DNA from: an uncultured Dehalococcoidia bacterium
Lineage (GTDB): Bacteria > Chloroflexota > Dehalococcoidia > Lucifugimonadales > JADFKI01
NCBI GenBank assembly: GCA_958295865.1
Contig: CATQHF010000004.1
Span: 186,001-250,000, forward strand
Reading direction: 5' to 3'
Length of the DNA: 64,000 nt
In this document: positions 44,911 to 53,022 of the stretch, in pieces
Layout: every line of letters begins with the position of its first letter
Numbering within the stretch: position 1 is the first letter of the stretch
Made by a program: the position numbers and the translations under genes
Notes under the pieces: generated by a model
What the model was told of the DNA's origin: nothing
The model's input: only the letters and a program-made list of their open reading frames with translations
Database searches by the model: none

Positions 44911-45160
44911 GAATTAAGAATTAGAAATTAAGAATTAAGAATTGGGTTGTGTTGAGGGTTGGTGTGCGGTGTTACGCGGGCCGATGGCAACCGATACCGA
45001 AGTTTGGGGGCGGTTGCTGAAGGCTGTGTGTTCGGTGGATTGGGATTTTTGATTCCTCACTCTGTTCGGAATGACAGATGAAACTGCTGTGTCGTATTCA
45101 GGATGGCATCTATTTGAGGCACTGGATTCCTGCTTTCGCAGGAATGACGGGGTGGGCGGC
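44911..45160. repeat. Downstream repeat block of copy B
   Basis: In the minus-strand direction this repeats the block that follows copy A: a hairpin ATTCCTGCTTTCGCAGGAAT (about 45127-45146), the long repeat (about 44911-45105) and AT-rich TTAAGAATT motifs. No gene is seen. Confidence 0.75.
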
Positions 45161-45225
45161 GGGGCGATGGGGGCGACTGCCAGTCACCCCTACACGGGTT
45201 GGGGGTGTTCGCGCCGCCGCCGCTG

Positions 45226-46038
45226 TCAGCGGAAGGGTGGGTGGCGTTCGGGGCGGCGGGGCTTTTTGTTGCCGGGCAGGTGGCTTATCTCGGATAGGTA
45301 GTCGGTGTGTCCTTGCGAGATTTGCCTTGCGCTCTCGGCTGCTTTCTCTTCTATTCGCTCTGCCTCGGCTACTTCTTTCATGTGCGCTTCGGATACTGGC
45401 GCGTGGCTCTCGACTACCGCCGGGTGGTCTTCGTCGAGGTCTCGGCAGGCGCAGATGCAATCTGGGTGGCAGGGGGAGTAGTAGGACATGAACTCCGGGT
45501 CGGGGGTGGAGGGGTTGCCGAATCCCCAGCTGAGCAGCACTTTGGCGGCTTCTATCCTGTCCCTTGGCTTGGCGTCTCGGTCGCGTCCTTCCAGCACTTC
45601 GTTCAGGATTCTGACTATGCTTGCGCCTTCGCCGGTCTCGACGCGGATGCGGGCTACGAGCTTCTTGTTCAGCCTTTCGTGTTCGGGGCTGACTGCCTGC
45701 GCGGGGCCGTTCTCTCCCTGGGCGTCTTCCTTCTTTGCCTGCCGTTCCATCTTGGAGCTGAGGCTGTTGATGAGGGCTTCGGCTTCTTGGAAGCCGAGCT
45801 TGAGCAGCAGACGGGCGGCTTGGAGTCTGTGATGGGGCGTGGAGTCGAGGTCGTCGCCGGTCATGATGGAGACGATGCTGCGTATGATGGTTCTGCCGTT
45901 GTCGGTTTCTTGGTGGACTAGGTGCTGGAGGTGCTCGACGGCGCTCTGGCAGTGCCTGTTGTCCAGGTGGTCATGTTGGGCATGACTGTCCTGGTTGTCC
46001 TGCTGTGTGTGCTGGTTTATGGGGGTTGGTTGGTTCAT
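45226..46038 (-). CDS. Duplicated hypothetical protein, copy B (270 aa)
   Basis: This is an inverted, nearly identical copy of the protein at 1677-2486. The changes are confined to the first 70 residues (a one-residue insertion near residue 10 and a few substitutions), and the rest is identical. In the stretch spanning the Cys-rich motif and beyond, the DNA differs at eight codons, all silent. The two copies have therefore had time to diverge but are held by purifying selection on the protein. The promoter at 46154-46182 and both flanking long repeats are shared with copy A. The function is unknown. Confidence 0.7.
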   Translation of the reverse strand: MNQPTPINQHTQQDNQDSHAQHDHLDNRHCQSAVEHLQHLVHQETDNGRTIIRSIVSIMTGDDLDSTPHHRLQAARLLLKLGFQEAEALINSLSSKMERQAKKEDAQGENGPAQAVSPEHERLNKKLVARIRVETGEGASIVRILNEVLEGRDRDAKPRDRIEAAKVLLSWGFGNPSTPDPEFMSYYSPCHPDCICACRDLDEDHPAVVESHAPVSEAHMKEVAEAERIEEKAAESARQISQGHTDYLSEISHLPGNKKPRRPERHPPFR

Positions 46039-46153
46039 TGGTTTTTCCCAAGGTTTTCAGGGTGTCGGGATTTCAGGAGTTGGGGTTTTAGATTGTCAGG
46101 GACTAGGGTGTTAGGTTGTTCGTACTTATTATGCAACTTATGTTCTTGCGGAT

Positions 46154-46182
46154 AGTATAGGCGAGGGTTTGGGTGGTGTCAA
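46154..46182 (-). promoter_or_regulatory. Sigma70-type promoter of copy B
   Basis: On the minus strand TTGACA (46177-46182) and TATACT (46154-46159) are separated by 17 nt, near the consensus. It corresponds to 1540-1569 upstream of copy A. Confidence 0.75.
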
Positions 46183-46190
46183 GGGGGGTT

Positions 46191-46695
46191 TTCAATTAAA
46201 AATTAAGAATTAGGAATTAAGAATTGGGTTGTGTTTGGGCGTGGTGTGCGATGTTTCGCAGCCTGATGGCAACCGATACCGAAGTTTGGGGACGATTGCT
46301 AAAGGCATAGGTGTTTGGCAGATTGGGATTTTTGATTCCTCACGCTGTTCGGAATGACAGGGGGAGGAGGCGTGTGGAATGACAGAGAAAATTGCTCGGA
46401 ATGATGGGGTGGGGGCTTGGAATGGCGGGGGTGTTTGTGCTTGGGTGTGCTTTTGATGCTCTGGATTCTTGCCCCTGCTTTCGCAGGGGTGACGTTCTTT
46501 CGCAGGAATGACGGAGGGAGATTGCTGTGGTGTGTTTGGGATGGTGGCGGGTTAGGATTTTTGATTCCTCACTCCGTTCGGAATGACAGGGGGAGGGGGA
46601 TTCGGAATGACGGAGTGAGGGGCGTTCGGAGGGTGGTTCGCCCTTCGGCAGGCTCAGGAGGCTCACCACGAACGGGAAGGATGGCGACGCACATG
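46191..46695. repeat. Upstream repeat block of copy B
   Basis: It holds AT-rich TTAAGAATT motifs, the long repeat (about 46205-46400), hairpin repeats near 46455-46520, a TTCCTCACTCCGTTCGGAATGACAG unit and a CGAACCACC-type repeat near 46636-46675. Open frames over it encode SERSEES-type peptides and are rejected as genes. Confidence 0.75.
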
Positions 46696-48120
46696 TCAAC
46701 GAATACTCGTTCTTCGCAGGGCGGCGCAGAATGAATCGCTCCAGTTTTGGGACGAGTCCCGCTTTACCACTGCCGTCAGGCTGCGGTTGCGGCGGCGGCG
46801 TTCGGCGACGGGCATTCGCAGCGCGCGGTAGGTCGCTTCTGCCGTTCCTTCGATGTCATAAGGGTTGACGATGACGGCATCTCGCATCGCTTCCGCCGCG
46901 CCGGTGAAGCGCGACAGCACCAGCACGCCCGGCGACTTCTCGCCTTGCGCCGCCACGAACTCTTTGGCGACTAGGTTCATCCCGTCACGCAGCGGCGTTA
47001 CTAGGCATACATCGGTGTCATGGTAGAAGTTCGCCAGCTCGCTCTGCGCGTATGAGCGGTAGAGGTATCGGATCGGCACCCAGCCGGTCTGCGAAAAGCG
47101 CCCGTTAATCTGCCCGACGAGCCGCTCCACCTGTTCCTTCTCATGTATGTACTCCGGCACGCGCGTCCTCGAGGGCGATGAAATCTGCACATACAGCACC
47201 TCGCTACCGAGGTTCGGATGCCGCTCCAGCATGCGCTCGAATATACGCAGCCTGTGAGGTATGCCCTTCGTGTAGTCCAGCCGGTCGACGCCTAGTATCA
47301 GCTTGCGGTCGGGCATGTCCGCCAGCATCAGCTCATCGGCGAGGCTGGGCGTGTCCGTGTGAGCGCGCGGGTTGAAGGCGTCAGGGTCTATGCCTATCGG
47401 GAACACGCCGAGTTGCGCCGTATGCCCGTCGTAGGTGTAATAGTTGCCCCCGTCCTCAACATGGAACTCGCCGCCAAGCTCCACATCCAGCGAATCCACC
47501 AGATTACGCAGATAGCGGTCGGTGTGAAGCCCGACGAGGTCGTATTGCAGCAGCGCCTCCAGCGTGTTTTGCGCCCAGGGCAGTATGCTGAACACATCCG
47601 CCGACGGCACTGGCACATGCAGGAAGAACCCCAGCCTGCCCTGCCATCCCAGTTGGCGCAGCTCATAGCCCAAGTGGAACAGGTGGAAGTCCTGCACCCA
47701 GATGAGATCGTTCGGTTGCAGCAGCGGATACAGCGTCTCGGCGAAGCGGCGGTTGATGCGCCGATATGCGCGGTAGGTGTCGCGCCGAATGACCACGCGC
47801 GTCGGGAAGCTGTGCAGCAGGGGCCAGAGCGTGCGGTTCGCATAGCCAAGGTAGAACAGGCTTACCTCGTCATCGGACAAGTCCATGGTGGCGAGCTGAA
47901 TCTGCCCGAAGTCCGTAATCGTATGCCCCGCGCTCACCCTGCGCCGCGTGCTTCTGCCGCTCCAGCCGAACCACAAGCCGCCGCTCTGCTCCATCGCCGC
48001 GCGCACCGCCGTAACCAGCCCGCCCGCCGCCGCTTCGCCCTTGCCCTGATTTTCGAAGCTCGCCTTGGGCGGGACGCGGTTGGATACCGCGATGAGCCTT
48101 TGCCTTCGGTTCTCGACCAT
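46696..48120 (-). CDS. otsA: Alpha,alpha-trehalose-phosphate synthase
   Basis: This is a GT20 glycosyltransferase of about 474 residues that makes trehalose 6-phosphate from UDP-glucose and glucose 6-phosphate. Near the N-terminus are VSNRVPP and [15 protein letters not shown], the [15 protein letters not shown] motif, [13 protein letters not shown] and HTDRYLRN follow. The C-terminal half has [15 protein letters not shown], then [21 protein letters not shown] favour the ATG at 48120 (preceded by GTGAGGCG); a TTG at 48144 is in frame. No otsB phosphatase is adjacent. The gene ends inside the repeat block. Confidence 0.92.
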   Translation of the reverse strand: MVENRRQRLIAVSNRVPPKASFENQGKGEAAAGGLVTAVRAAMEQSGGLWFGWSGRSTRRRVSAGHTITDFGQIQLATMDLSDDEVSLFYLGYANRTLWPLLHSFPTRVVIRRDTYRAYRRINRRFAETLYPLLQPNDLIWVQDFHLFHLGYELRQLGWQGRLGFFLHVPVPSADVFSILPWAQNTLEALLQYDLVGLHTDRYLRNLVDSLDVELGGEFHVEDGGNYYTYDGHTAQLGVFPIGIDPDAFNPRAHTDTPSLADELMLADMPDRKLILGVDRLDYTKGIPHRLRIFERMLERHPNLGSEVLYVQISSPSRTRVPEYIHEKEQVERLVGQINGRFSQTGWVPIRYLYRSYAQSELANFYHDTDVCLVTPLRDGMNLVAKEFVAAQGEKSPGVLVLSRFTGAAEAMRDAVIVNPYDIEGTAEATYRALRMPVAERRRRNRSLTAVVKRDSSQNWSDSFCAALRRTSIR

Positions 48121-48251
48121 CTCGCGCCTCACATCCCGGGACAATACCGCCGCGACAAGTCCCCAATTCCTATAAAGTGAAAGGGACTAACGCAGCAGCG
48201 TCAGCCCCTCGATGACTATGCTTGTACAAATCCCTAGTCCATGTTGACGAC

Positions 48252-48737
48252 CTAGAGAACTTCCCGCTTGAACACGACGCGGTCAACCGCGTACTTGCCG
48301 CCGCCAATCACGCCGATGATGCCCGCGATGATGAACCAGAGTATCGTCACCTCGCCGCCGTGCGCCCCAAATGCGCTGCCTTCGGCTCCGGGCGGGTTAG
48401 GGTAAAGGTGCGGCCAGGGCCAAACGGGGCTGACTGCCGCATGCACTCCGAAGTAGGCGATAATCATCGTTACGGCGATTGCGCCCGCTCCGAGTCGGGT
48501 CAGGAAGCCGAACCCGATGAGCAGCGCGCATATAATCTCAACCCAGCCTGCCAAGTCCACCAGCGCGCCTAGCCCGTTCGGGTTCGCGCCCGCCGGAAAT
48601 CCCCACAGCAAGAACGTCTTTTGTATGCCATGCAGAAACACCAATATGGCGAATATGACGCGGAACAGCAGCCAAAACTCATCCGCGTATCGCTCCAGAT
48701 AGACACCGAAAAATCCAGGTCGCTCTTCTTCTTGCAT
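48252..48737 (-). CDS. DoxX family membrane protein
   Basis: This 161-residue protein has four hydrophobic segments. LLFRVIFAILVFLHGIQKTF is the DoxX-type first helix, followed by LGALVDLAGWVEIICALLIGFGFLTRLGAG, the family core. GGAGGAGG precedes the ATG. DoxX relatives are small membrane proteins linked to redox stress. It is transcribed in the same direction as otsA with a gap of about 100 bp. Confidence 0.85.
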   Translation of the reverse strand: MQEEERPGFFGVYLERYADEFWLLFRVIFAILVFLHGIQKTFLLWGFPAGANPNGLGALVDLAGWVEIICALLIGFGFLTRLGAGAIAVTMIIAYFGVHAAVSPVWPWPHLYPNPPGAEGSAFGAHGGEVTILWFIIAGIIGVIGGGKYAVDRVVFKREVL

Positions 48738-48875
48738 ATCAAGCCTCCTCCGTTACATGAGAATGTTGATAACGCCATACGATCAACCCGCGTTCATCGT
48801 GAGTATGCCACCTGCCATGCCTGCTGTCAAACGGCATTCCGCGTCCCGACTGCCATTCATGTTAGCCCGCGGATG

Positions 48876-49009
48876 GGGTTTCCTTCCAGATAGTTTTGTT
48901 GCCATATTGCGCCGGATTCCTGCGAAAGCAGGAATGACGGGTGGGTGAGCAGGAATGACGGGTGTGTGAACGGGGAGGACGCAAAGGCTTGCCACCCGAA
49001 TGGAAACGC
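48876..49009. repeat. Second copy of the inverted-repeat element
   Basis: The left end GGGTTTCCTTCCAGATAG (48876-48893) is imperfectly inverted relative to CCACCCGAATGGAAACGC (48992-49009). Between them lie GTTTTGTTGCCATATTGCGC and a hairpin repeat. It aligns with 37114-37205 but carries an extra tandem AGGAATGACGGGTG segment. Confidence 0.55.
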
Positions 49010-49028
49010 TGTCTAGCGTCCGCTCAAT

Positions 49029-49057
49029 TTGAACTAACCATCGCCTGATGCTATAAT
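49029..49057 (+). promoter_or_regulatory. Sigma70 promoter upstream of the MoeB/ThiF gene
   Basis: TTGAAC (49029-49034) and a perfect TATAAT (49052-49057) are separated by 17 nt, about 113 bp before the ATG at 49170. Confidence 0.75.
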
Positions 49058-49169
49058 TTGTTCAATCCGACAGCCAATTCGGTCTGTCTATTTCCACACC
49101 GAAACCGCTCCGAAAAATCCGCGAATTCGGCACACGACCCGCAACACTACACGGAGGTGAGCCACTCAG

Positions 49170-50006
49170 ATGGTACAGACGCAAGAACGAACCCAAGCCC
49201 TGACGCCGTATCAGGTGCAGCGATACAGCAGACACATCATAATGCCGCAGGTCGGCAGCATTGGGCAGCGCAAGCTGCTCGACGCCAAGGTGCTCATAGT
49301 CGGCGCGGGCGGGCTTGGCTCACCCATCGCCATCTATCTGACGCTCGCGGGCGTGGGAACTATCGGCATCGTGGACTTCGATACGGTGGATGTGACCAAC
49401 CTCCAGCGCCAGATTTTGCACCAGAACGGCGACATCGGCAGGCCCAAGGCGCTCTCGGCTTATGAGACGCTCAAGGCGTACAACCCCGATGTGAATGTGC
49501 AGATGCACGAAGAGCCTATAACATCCGACAACGCATTCGACATCATCCCGGAGTATGACATCATCATCAACGGCGCGGACAATTTCCCGGCGCGCTATCT
49601 GGTCAACGACGCCGCCTATCTCAGCGACAAGCCCCTGATAGACGGCAGCATCCTGCTGTTCGACGGGCAGGCGACCGTGTATCTGCCGGGGCAGGGCTGC
49701 TACCGCTGCCTGTTCCCGACGCCGCCGCCGCCGGGCGAAGTGCCGAGCTGCGCCGAGGCGGGCGTGCTGGGCATGCTGCCGGGCCTAGTCGGCAGCATCC
49801 AGGCGACGGAGACGGTCAAGCAGATCCTCGGCGTGGGCGAGTCGCTATCCGGCAGGCTGCTGCTGATAGACGCGCTCGACATGTCCTTCCGCCCGGTGAA
49901 AATACGGCGCAACCCCAACTGCCCGCTCTGCGGCGACGAGCCGACCATCACCGATCTGATAGACTACGAAGCCTTCTGCGGCGTCCCCGTCCTAACCGAC
50001 GGATAG
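49170..50006 (+). CDS. MoeB/ThiF-family adenylyltransferase (E1-like)
   Basis: This is a 278-residue E1-like enzyme that adenylates the C-terminus of a ubiquitin-like sulfur carrier (MoaD or ThiS). The nucleotide site is VGAGGLGSP (about 44-52), followed by DFDTVDVTNLQRQ and NGADNFPARYLVND. Cys177, Cys180, Cys251 and Cys254 form the zinc site, and Cys194 (PSCAEAGVLG) is the likely active-site cysteine. The ATG follows ACGGAGGTGAG. There is no rhodanese domain and no carrier gene is adjacent, so MoeB or ThiF cannot be told apart. Confidence 0.88.
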   Translation: MVQTQERTQALTPYQVQRYSRHIIMPQVGSIGQRKLLDAKVLIVGAGGLGSPIAIYLTLAGVGTIGIVDFDTVDVTNLQRQILHQNGDIGRPKALSAYETLKAYNPDVNVQMHEEPITSDNAFDIIPEYDIIINGADNFPARYLVNDAAYLSDKPLIDGSILLFDGQATVYLPGQGCYRCLFPTPPPPGEVPSCAEAGVLGMLPGLVGSIQATETVKQILGVGESLSGRLLLIDALDMSFRPVKIRRNPNCPLCGDEPTITDLIDYEAFCGVPVLTDG

Positions 50007-50035
50007 GCGCGCCGCGAATACAAAGACATGAACGC

Positions 50036-50070
50036 AGAACGGGCGCAGCCGTCATACCGCGCCCGTTCTT
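50036..50070. terminator. Bidirectional terminator
   Basis: A perfect 11-bp stem AGAACGGGCGC/GCGCCCGTTCT with a 12-nt loop lies between the convergent moeB-like and hspR genes. Confidence 0.75.
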
Positions 50071-50092
50071 GCATCTACGCCGCCGTTGCCGC

Positions 50093-50437
50093 TCATCGCT
50101 GAGCATTGCCGCTCAGCAGGCTACGCAGCCGCGCGTTCTCGGCGGTCAGCCGCTCTATCTCGCTGTTGGATGCGCTCAGCCTGTCCAGCAGTCGCAGTAT
50201 GACCTCCACGCCCGCGAGGTTGATGCCCAAGTCGTCCATGAGTCCGCGTATGCGGCGCACGCGCTCGATGTCCGCCCGCGAGAACACGCGCTGGTTGCCG
50301 CCCGTCCGCGCAGGCTCGATTAGCCCCATCCGCTCGTAGTGCCGCAGCGTCTGAGTCTGCACGCCCAGCATGCGCGCCGCCACGCTGATGATGAACACCG
50401 GCTCATCCCGCCCAAACGCCAGCTCATCCTCGGTCAT
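50093..50437 (-). CDS. hspR: HspR-type MerR-family heat-shock repressor
   Basis: This 114-residue regulator has a MerR helix-turn-helix (FIISVAARMLGVQTQTLRHYERMGLIEPART, about 17-46) and a coiled-coil C-terminus. The adjacent chaperone genes and the RSADIERVRRI-like region point to HspR, which represses chaperone promoters through HAIR operators and is relieved when DnaK is titrated. The ATG at 50437 is preceded by AAAAGGATAT. It is 57 bp downstream of the cbpA/dnaJ-type gene. A HAIR-like palindrome lies in the divergent promoter at 51537-51557. Confidence 0.85.
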   Translation of the reverse strand: MTEDELAFGRDEPVFIISVAARMLGVQTQTLRHYERMGLIEPARTGGNQRVFSRADIERVRRIRGLMDDLGINLAGVEVILRLLDRLSASNSEIERLTAENARLRSLLSGNAQR

Positions 50438-50494
50438 AGCCAAATATCCTTTTCGTCCAATCCAATCCTATCTCCCGAGGGGGTCAGAGTGAGG

Positions 50495-51397
50495 CTAACG
50501 CCGCTTCCCATTCGCCAGCCGCAAGCGCCTGAAATCCCTCAAAATCTCCCGCTCGTCGTCGCTCAAGTCCTTGGGCATCTCCGGCTTCACCGTAACATAG
50601 AGGTCGCCGAACACCTGCGGCGACTCGCGCATGGGCATGCCGTGTCCCTGAATCCGTATGCGCCTGCCCTCGCCGCTGTCGGGCGGAATCGTCAGCGCAA
50701 GCCGTCCCTTCAGCGATGTGAACTCGACCTCGCCGCCAAGCGCGGCATCCTCGAACGGCGCCGCGAGCTCGGCATGCAGGTTGTCGCCATCGCGCCTGAA
50801 CTGTGCATGCGTCGCCACGCTGATGGCGAGGAAGACCTGCGTGCCGTCTGCCAGCCCGATATGCACGCGCGAGCCGGTATCTACAGCGGGCGGTATCGTA
50901 ACCTCGATGCGCCGGCTGCTCCCGCTGCCCGTGGGCACATTCACCTCGCGCTTCGTCCCGCTGAACGCCTCCTCCAGCGTGATGGTAACTGGCACGTCGA
51001 TATGGTTGGAGCGACCGGAGCGCCGCCGCGCGCTTGTGCCGTATCCGCTGCCGAAGAGATCGCCGAAGCCGCCCAGCAGGTCGTCCATGTCGCCGAAGTC
51101 GTGCTCGACGCGCCTGCCCCGCCGGAAGCCGCCGCCGAATGTGGCAGCGCCGGACTGCGCCTCGATGCGCTCCGCGTGCATCCAGTTGTCGCCGTGCCGG
51201 TTGTACTTCGCGCGCTTGTCCGCGTCCGAAAGCACCTCGTTGGCTTCGTTAATCTCCTTGAACTTGCGCTCCGCCTCTTTGTCGCCCGGATTCAGGTCAG
51301 GGTGATGCTGACGCGCCAGCTTCCTGAACGCGCGCCGTATCTCCTTCTCATCCGCGCTGCGCGATACGCCCAGCACCTCGTAGTAGTCCCTAGCCAT
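50495..51397 (-). CDS. DnaJ-type co-chaperone (CbpA-like)
   Basis: This 300-residue J-domain protein has an N-terminal J domain with the HPD motif ([12 protein letters not shown]), a Gly-poor linker and two C-terminal beta-domains ([18 protein letters not shown] and following). There is no Cys-rich zinc domain, so it is of the CbpA/DnaJ-II type. It stimulates DnaK ATPase. GGGAAGGG precedes the ATG. It is co-oriented with hspR and divergent from hsp20. Confidence 0.9.
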   Translation of the reverse strand: MARDYYEVLGVSRSADEKEIRRAFRKLARQHHPDLNPGDKEAERKFKEINEANEVLSDADKRAKYNRHGDNWMHAERIEAQSGAATFGGGFRRGRRVEHDFGDMDDLLGGFGDLFGSGYGTSARRRSGRSNHIDVPVTITLEEAFSGTKREVNVPTGSGSSRRIEVTIPPAVDTGSRVHIGLADGTQVFLAISVATHAQFRRDGDNLHAELAAPFEDAALGGEVEFTSLKGRLALTIPPDSGEGRRIRIQGHGMPMRESPQVFGDLYVTVKPEMPKDLSDDEREILRDFRRLRLANGKRR

Positions 51398-51433
51398 CTG
51401 AAAACCCTTCCCTATATCGGATATTCATCGTCT

Positions 51434-51461
51434 ATCTTAACATGTATGCAACATATTTCAA
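51434..51461 (-). promoter_or_regulatory. Putative promoter of cbpA-hspR
   Basis: On the minus strand TTGAAA (51456-51461) and TAAGAT (51434-51439) are separated by 16 nt. They lie about 37 bp before the ATG at 51397. Confidence 0.5.
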
Positions 51462-51491
51462 CGCAAACTTGATATATTCATTATAATGCTC

Positions 51492-51520
51492 TTGACACAT
51501 AATAGCACCATATCTATAAT
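51492..51520 (+). promoter_or_regulatory. Consensus sigma70 promoter of hsp20
   Basis: TTGACA (51492-51497) and TATAAT (51515-51520) are exactly 17 nt apart, a perfect consensus. An inverted-repeat operator lies just downstream at 51537-51557, where a repressor would block transcription. Confidence 0.9.
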
Positions 51521-51536
51521 ATAGACATTCAGTTGA

Positions 51537-51557
51537 TATGAGTTGACTTGACTCATA
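51537..51557. promoter_or_regulatory. HAIR-like operator (HspR binding site)
   Basis: TATGAGT (51537-51543) and its exact complement ACTCATA (51551-51557) are separated by 7 nt. The known HspR operator HAIR is CTTGAGT-N7-ACTCAAG. The GAGT-N7-ACTC core and the spacing match exactly. The site covers the predicted start region of the hsp20 transcript, and hspR is encoded nearby. Confidence 0.8.
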
Positions 51558-51591
51558 CTTACGCAGACATTACACAGGAGGCAATGCAATA

Positions 51592-52011
51592 ATGGTTATG
51601 CAGAGAATAGATCCGTTCCGCGACTTCCGCAAGTTCGATGAGGTGTTCAGCCGCGTCTGGCGCGGCGCGGGCGACGGCCACTTCGAGCGCCGCTGGGCAA
51701 TCCCCGTCGATGTGCTCCAGTCGGACGACAGCATCGTGCTGAAGGCGACCATCCCCGGCATCAGCCCGGACGACATCCATGTGACCATCGAGGAGGGCGT
51801 GCTGACCATCAGCGCCGAAAGCGCAGCGCCCGCCGATGCGTCGTACATCATCCGCGAGCGGCGCGGCGGCAAGTTCCATCGCGCGCTGCGCGTGCCGAAC
51901 ACCGTTGACACCGACAAGGTGGACACTTCGTATCAGCACGGCGTACTTACGCTGACCTTCCCCAAGGTCGAGGCGGTGAAGGCGCGCCGACTGGAGATTA
52001 GGGAAGCCTAA
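51592..52011 (+). CDS. Hsp20/alpha-crystallin family small heat-shock protein
   Basis: This 139-residue chaperone has an N-terminal arm (DPFRDFRKFDEVFSRVW), an alpha-crystallin domain (about 37-125, with SIVLKATIPGISPDDIHVTIEEGVLTI and FHRALRVPNTVDTDKVDTSYQHGVLTLTFPK) and the family's GVLTL signature. AGGAGG is 10 nt before the ATG. It is probably heat-induced through HspR. The hairpin at 52049 is its terminator. Confidence 0.92.
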   Translation: MVMQRIDPFRDFRKFDEVFSRVWRGAGDGHFERRWAIPVDVLQSDDSIVLKATIPGISPDDIHVTIEEGVLTISAESAAPADASYIIRERRGGKFHRALRVPNTVDTDKVDTSYQHGVLTLTFPKVEAVKARRLEIREA

Positions 52012-52048
52012 GCGCGGCAGAAGCCCACATCGCGTAGGGCTGACAGGG

Positions 52049-52080
52049 GTATAGGGGGCGGCCGGTCGGTCGCCCCCTAT
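52049..52080 (+). terminator. Terminator of hsp20
   Basis: A perfect 11-bp stem TATAGGGGGCG/CGCCCCCTATA with a 10-nt loop lies 38 bp after the hsp20 stop. It has no long T tract. Confidence 0.7.
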
Positions 52081-52108
52081 AAGTACGCAAATCGAGTAGA
52101 TATTCCTG

Positions 52109-52220
52109 TCAGCCCGTTAGTCCTGAAAGATAGAGATTCCTTTTAGATGGTTCTGGCGCTTTTTCACACCGGATTCCTGCTTTCGCAGGAATGACGATTT
52201 GATAATCAGCCCGTTAGTCC
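52109..52220. repeat. 15-bp direct repeat around a hairpin repeat
   Basis: TCAGCCCGTTAGTCC occurs at 52109-52123 and again at 52206-52220. Between them lies half of the inverted-repeat element (TTCCTTTTAGATGGTTCTGG) and the hairpin ATTCCTGCTTTCGCAGGAAT. The flanking direct repeat could be an insertion scar. Confidence 0.6.
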
Positions 52221-52251
52221 CCCACTTCTTTTGTATATGTCCCGCGCGTTT

Positions 52252-52262
52252 GCTGGTATAAT
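52252..52262 (+). promoter_or_regulatory. Putative extended -10 promoter
   Basis: TGGTATAAT, with TATAAT at 52257-52262, is an extended -10 motif about 40 bp before the adenosyltransferase start. No good -35 is seen. Confidence 0.5.
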
Positions 52263-52301
52263 GCGCTTGTGTCGGCGTTCCCAAGCGGAGGCTTATTCAG
52301 C

Positions 52302-52886
52302 ATGACGATGAAGATATACACCAAGTCCGGCGACGCGGGCGAGACGGGCTTGCTGTTCGGCGGGCGCGTGCCTAAGAACGACCCGCGCTGCGTGGCTTAT
52401 GGCGAGGCGGACTTTGCCACTTCCGCGATGGGGCTTGCGCGCGCGCTATCGCAGGACGACCGCGTGAAAGAGATTTTGCTTCAGGTGCAGCGCGAGATGT
52501 TCACGCTGAGCGGCGAACTCGCCACCGACGCCGCCAACTATGAGCATTACAAGTCCAACTTCCACGCCATCACCGCCGCCGATGTGGACAGGCTGGAGAC
52601 GCTGATAGACGAGCTCAGCGCGCAGGTGGAGTTGCCGCCCAAGTTCATCATTCCGGGGGCGTCCGCGGCGTCCGGCGCGCTGGATCTCGCGCGCAGTTCC
52701 CTGCGCGCGGCCGAGCGCAGCATCGTCGGACTCGACCAGCAGGGCATACTGCCGAATGGCGAGCTGCTGCGCTATGTGAACCGACTTGCCGACTTGCTCT
52801 TCATGCTCGCCCGCTTCGAGGACCGCGCGCTGCCTATGGACATCGTCACCGGAACGCGCCTGGATGAAACCGAACCGGGCGGATGA
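52302..52886 (+). CDS. PduO-type ATP:cob(I)alamin adenosyltransferase
   Basis: This enzyme of about 194 residues transfers adenosyl from ATP to cob(I)alamin. MKIYTKSGDAGETGLLFGGRVPKNDPR is the ATP-binding N-terminus. PGASAASGALDLARSSLRAAER and LLRYVNRLADLLFMLARFED are the other family motifs. The usual VDELNSxxG segment reads EADFATSAMG, an unusual substitution. The ATG at 52302 (GGAGG upstream) is preferred to an upstream extension. The his genes follow after a repeat-filled gap. Confidence 0.88.
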   Translation: MTMKIYTKSGDAGETGLLFGGRVPKNDPRCVAYGEADFATSAMGLARALSQDDRVKEILLQVQREMFTLSGELATDAANYEHYKSNFHAITAADVDRLETLIDELSAQVELPPKFIIPGASAASGALDLARSSLRAAERSIVGLDQQGILPNGELLRYVNRLADLLFMLARFEDRALPMDIVTGTRLDETEPGG

Positions 52887-52892
52887 GCGCGA

Positions 52893-53012
52893 TTTCATGG
52901 GCGGGTGGTTCGACAGGCTCACCACGAACGGAATCATGGGCTGGTTCATCACGAACGAGATTGAGGGCTGGCTTACTATGAACGGGATTGGGGACAGGTT
53001 CACCGAAAGGGA
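52893..53012. repeat. Degenerate repeats between pduO-type gene and hisH
   Basis: This stretch carries GGTTCGACAGGCTCACCACG, the same repeat seen inverted near 963, 2544 and 46640, and then two or three degenerate copies. The repeats keep an open frame into hisH and so create a false N-terminal extension of hisH. Confidence 0.7.
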
Positions 53013-53022
53013 GAAGCAGTTG

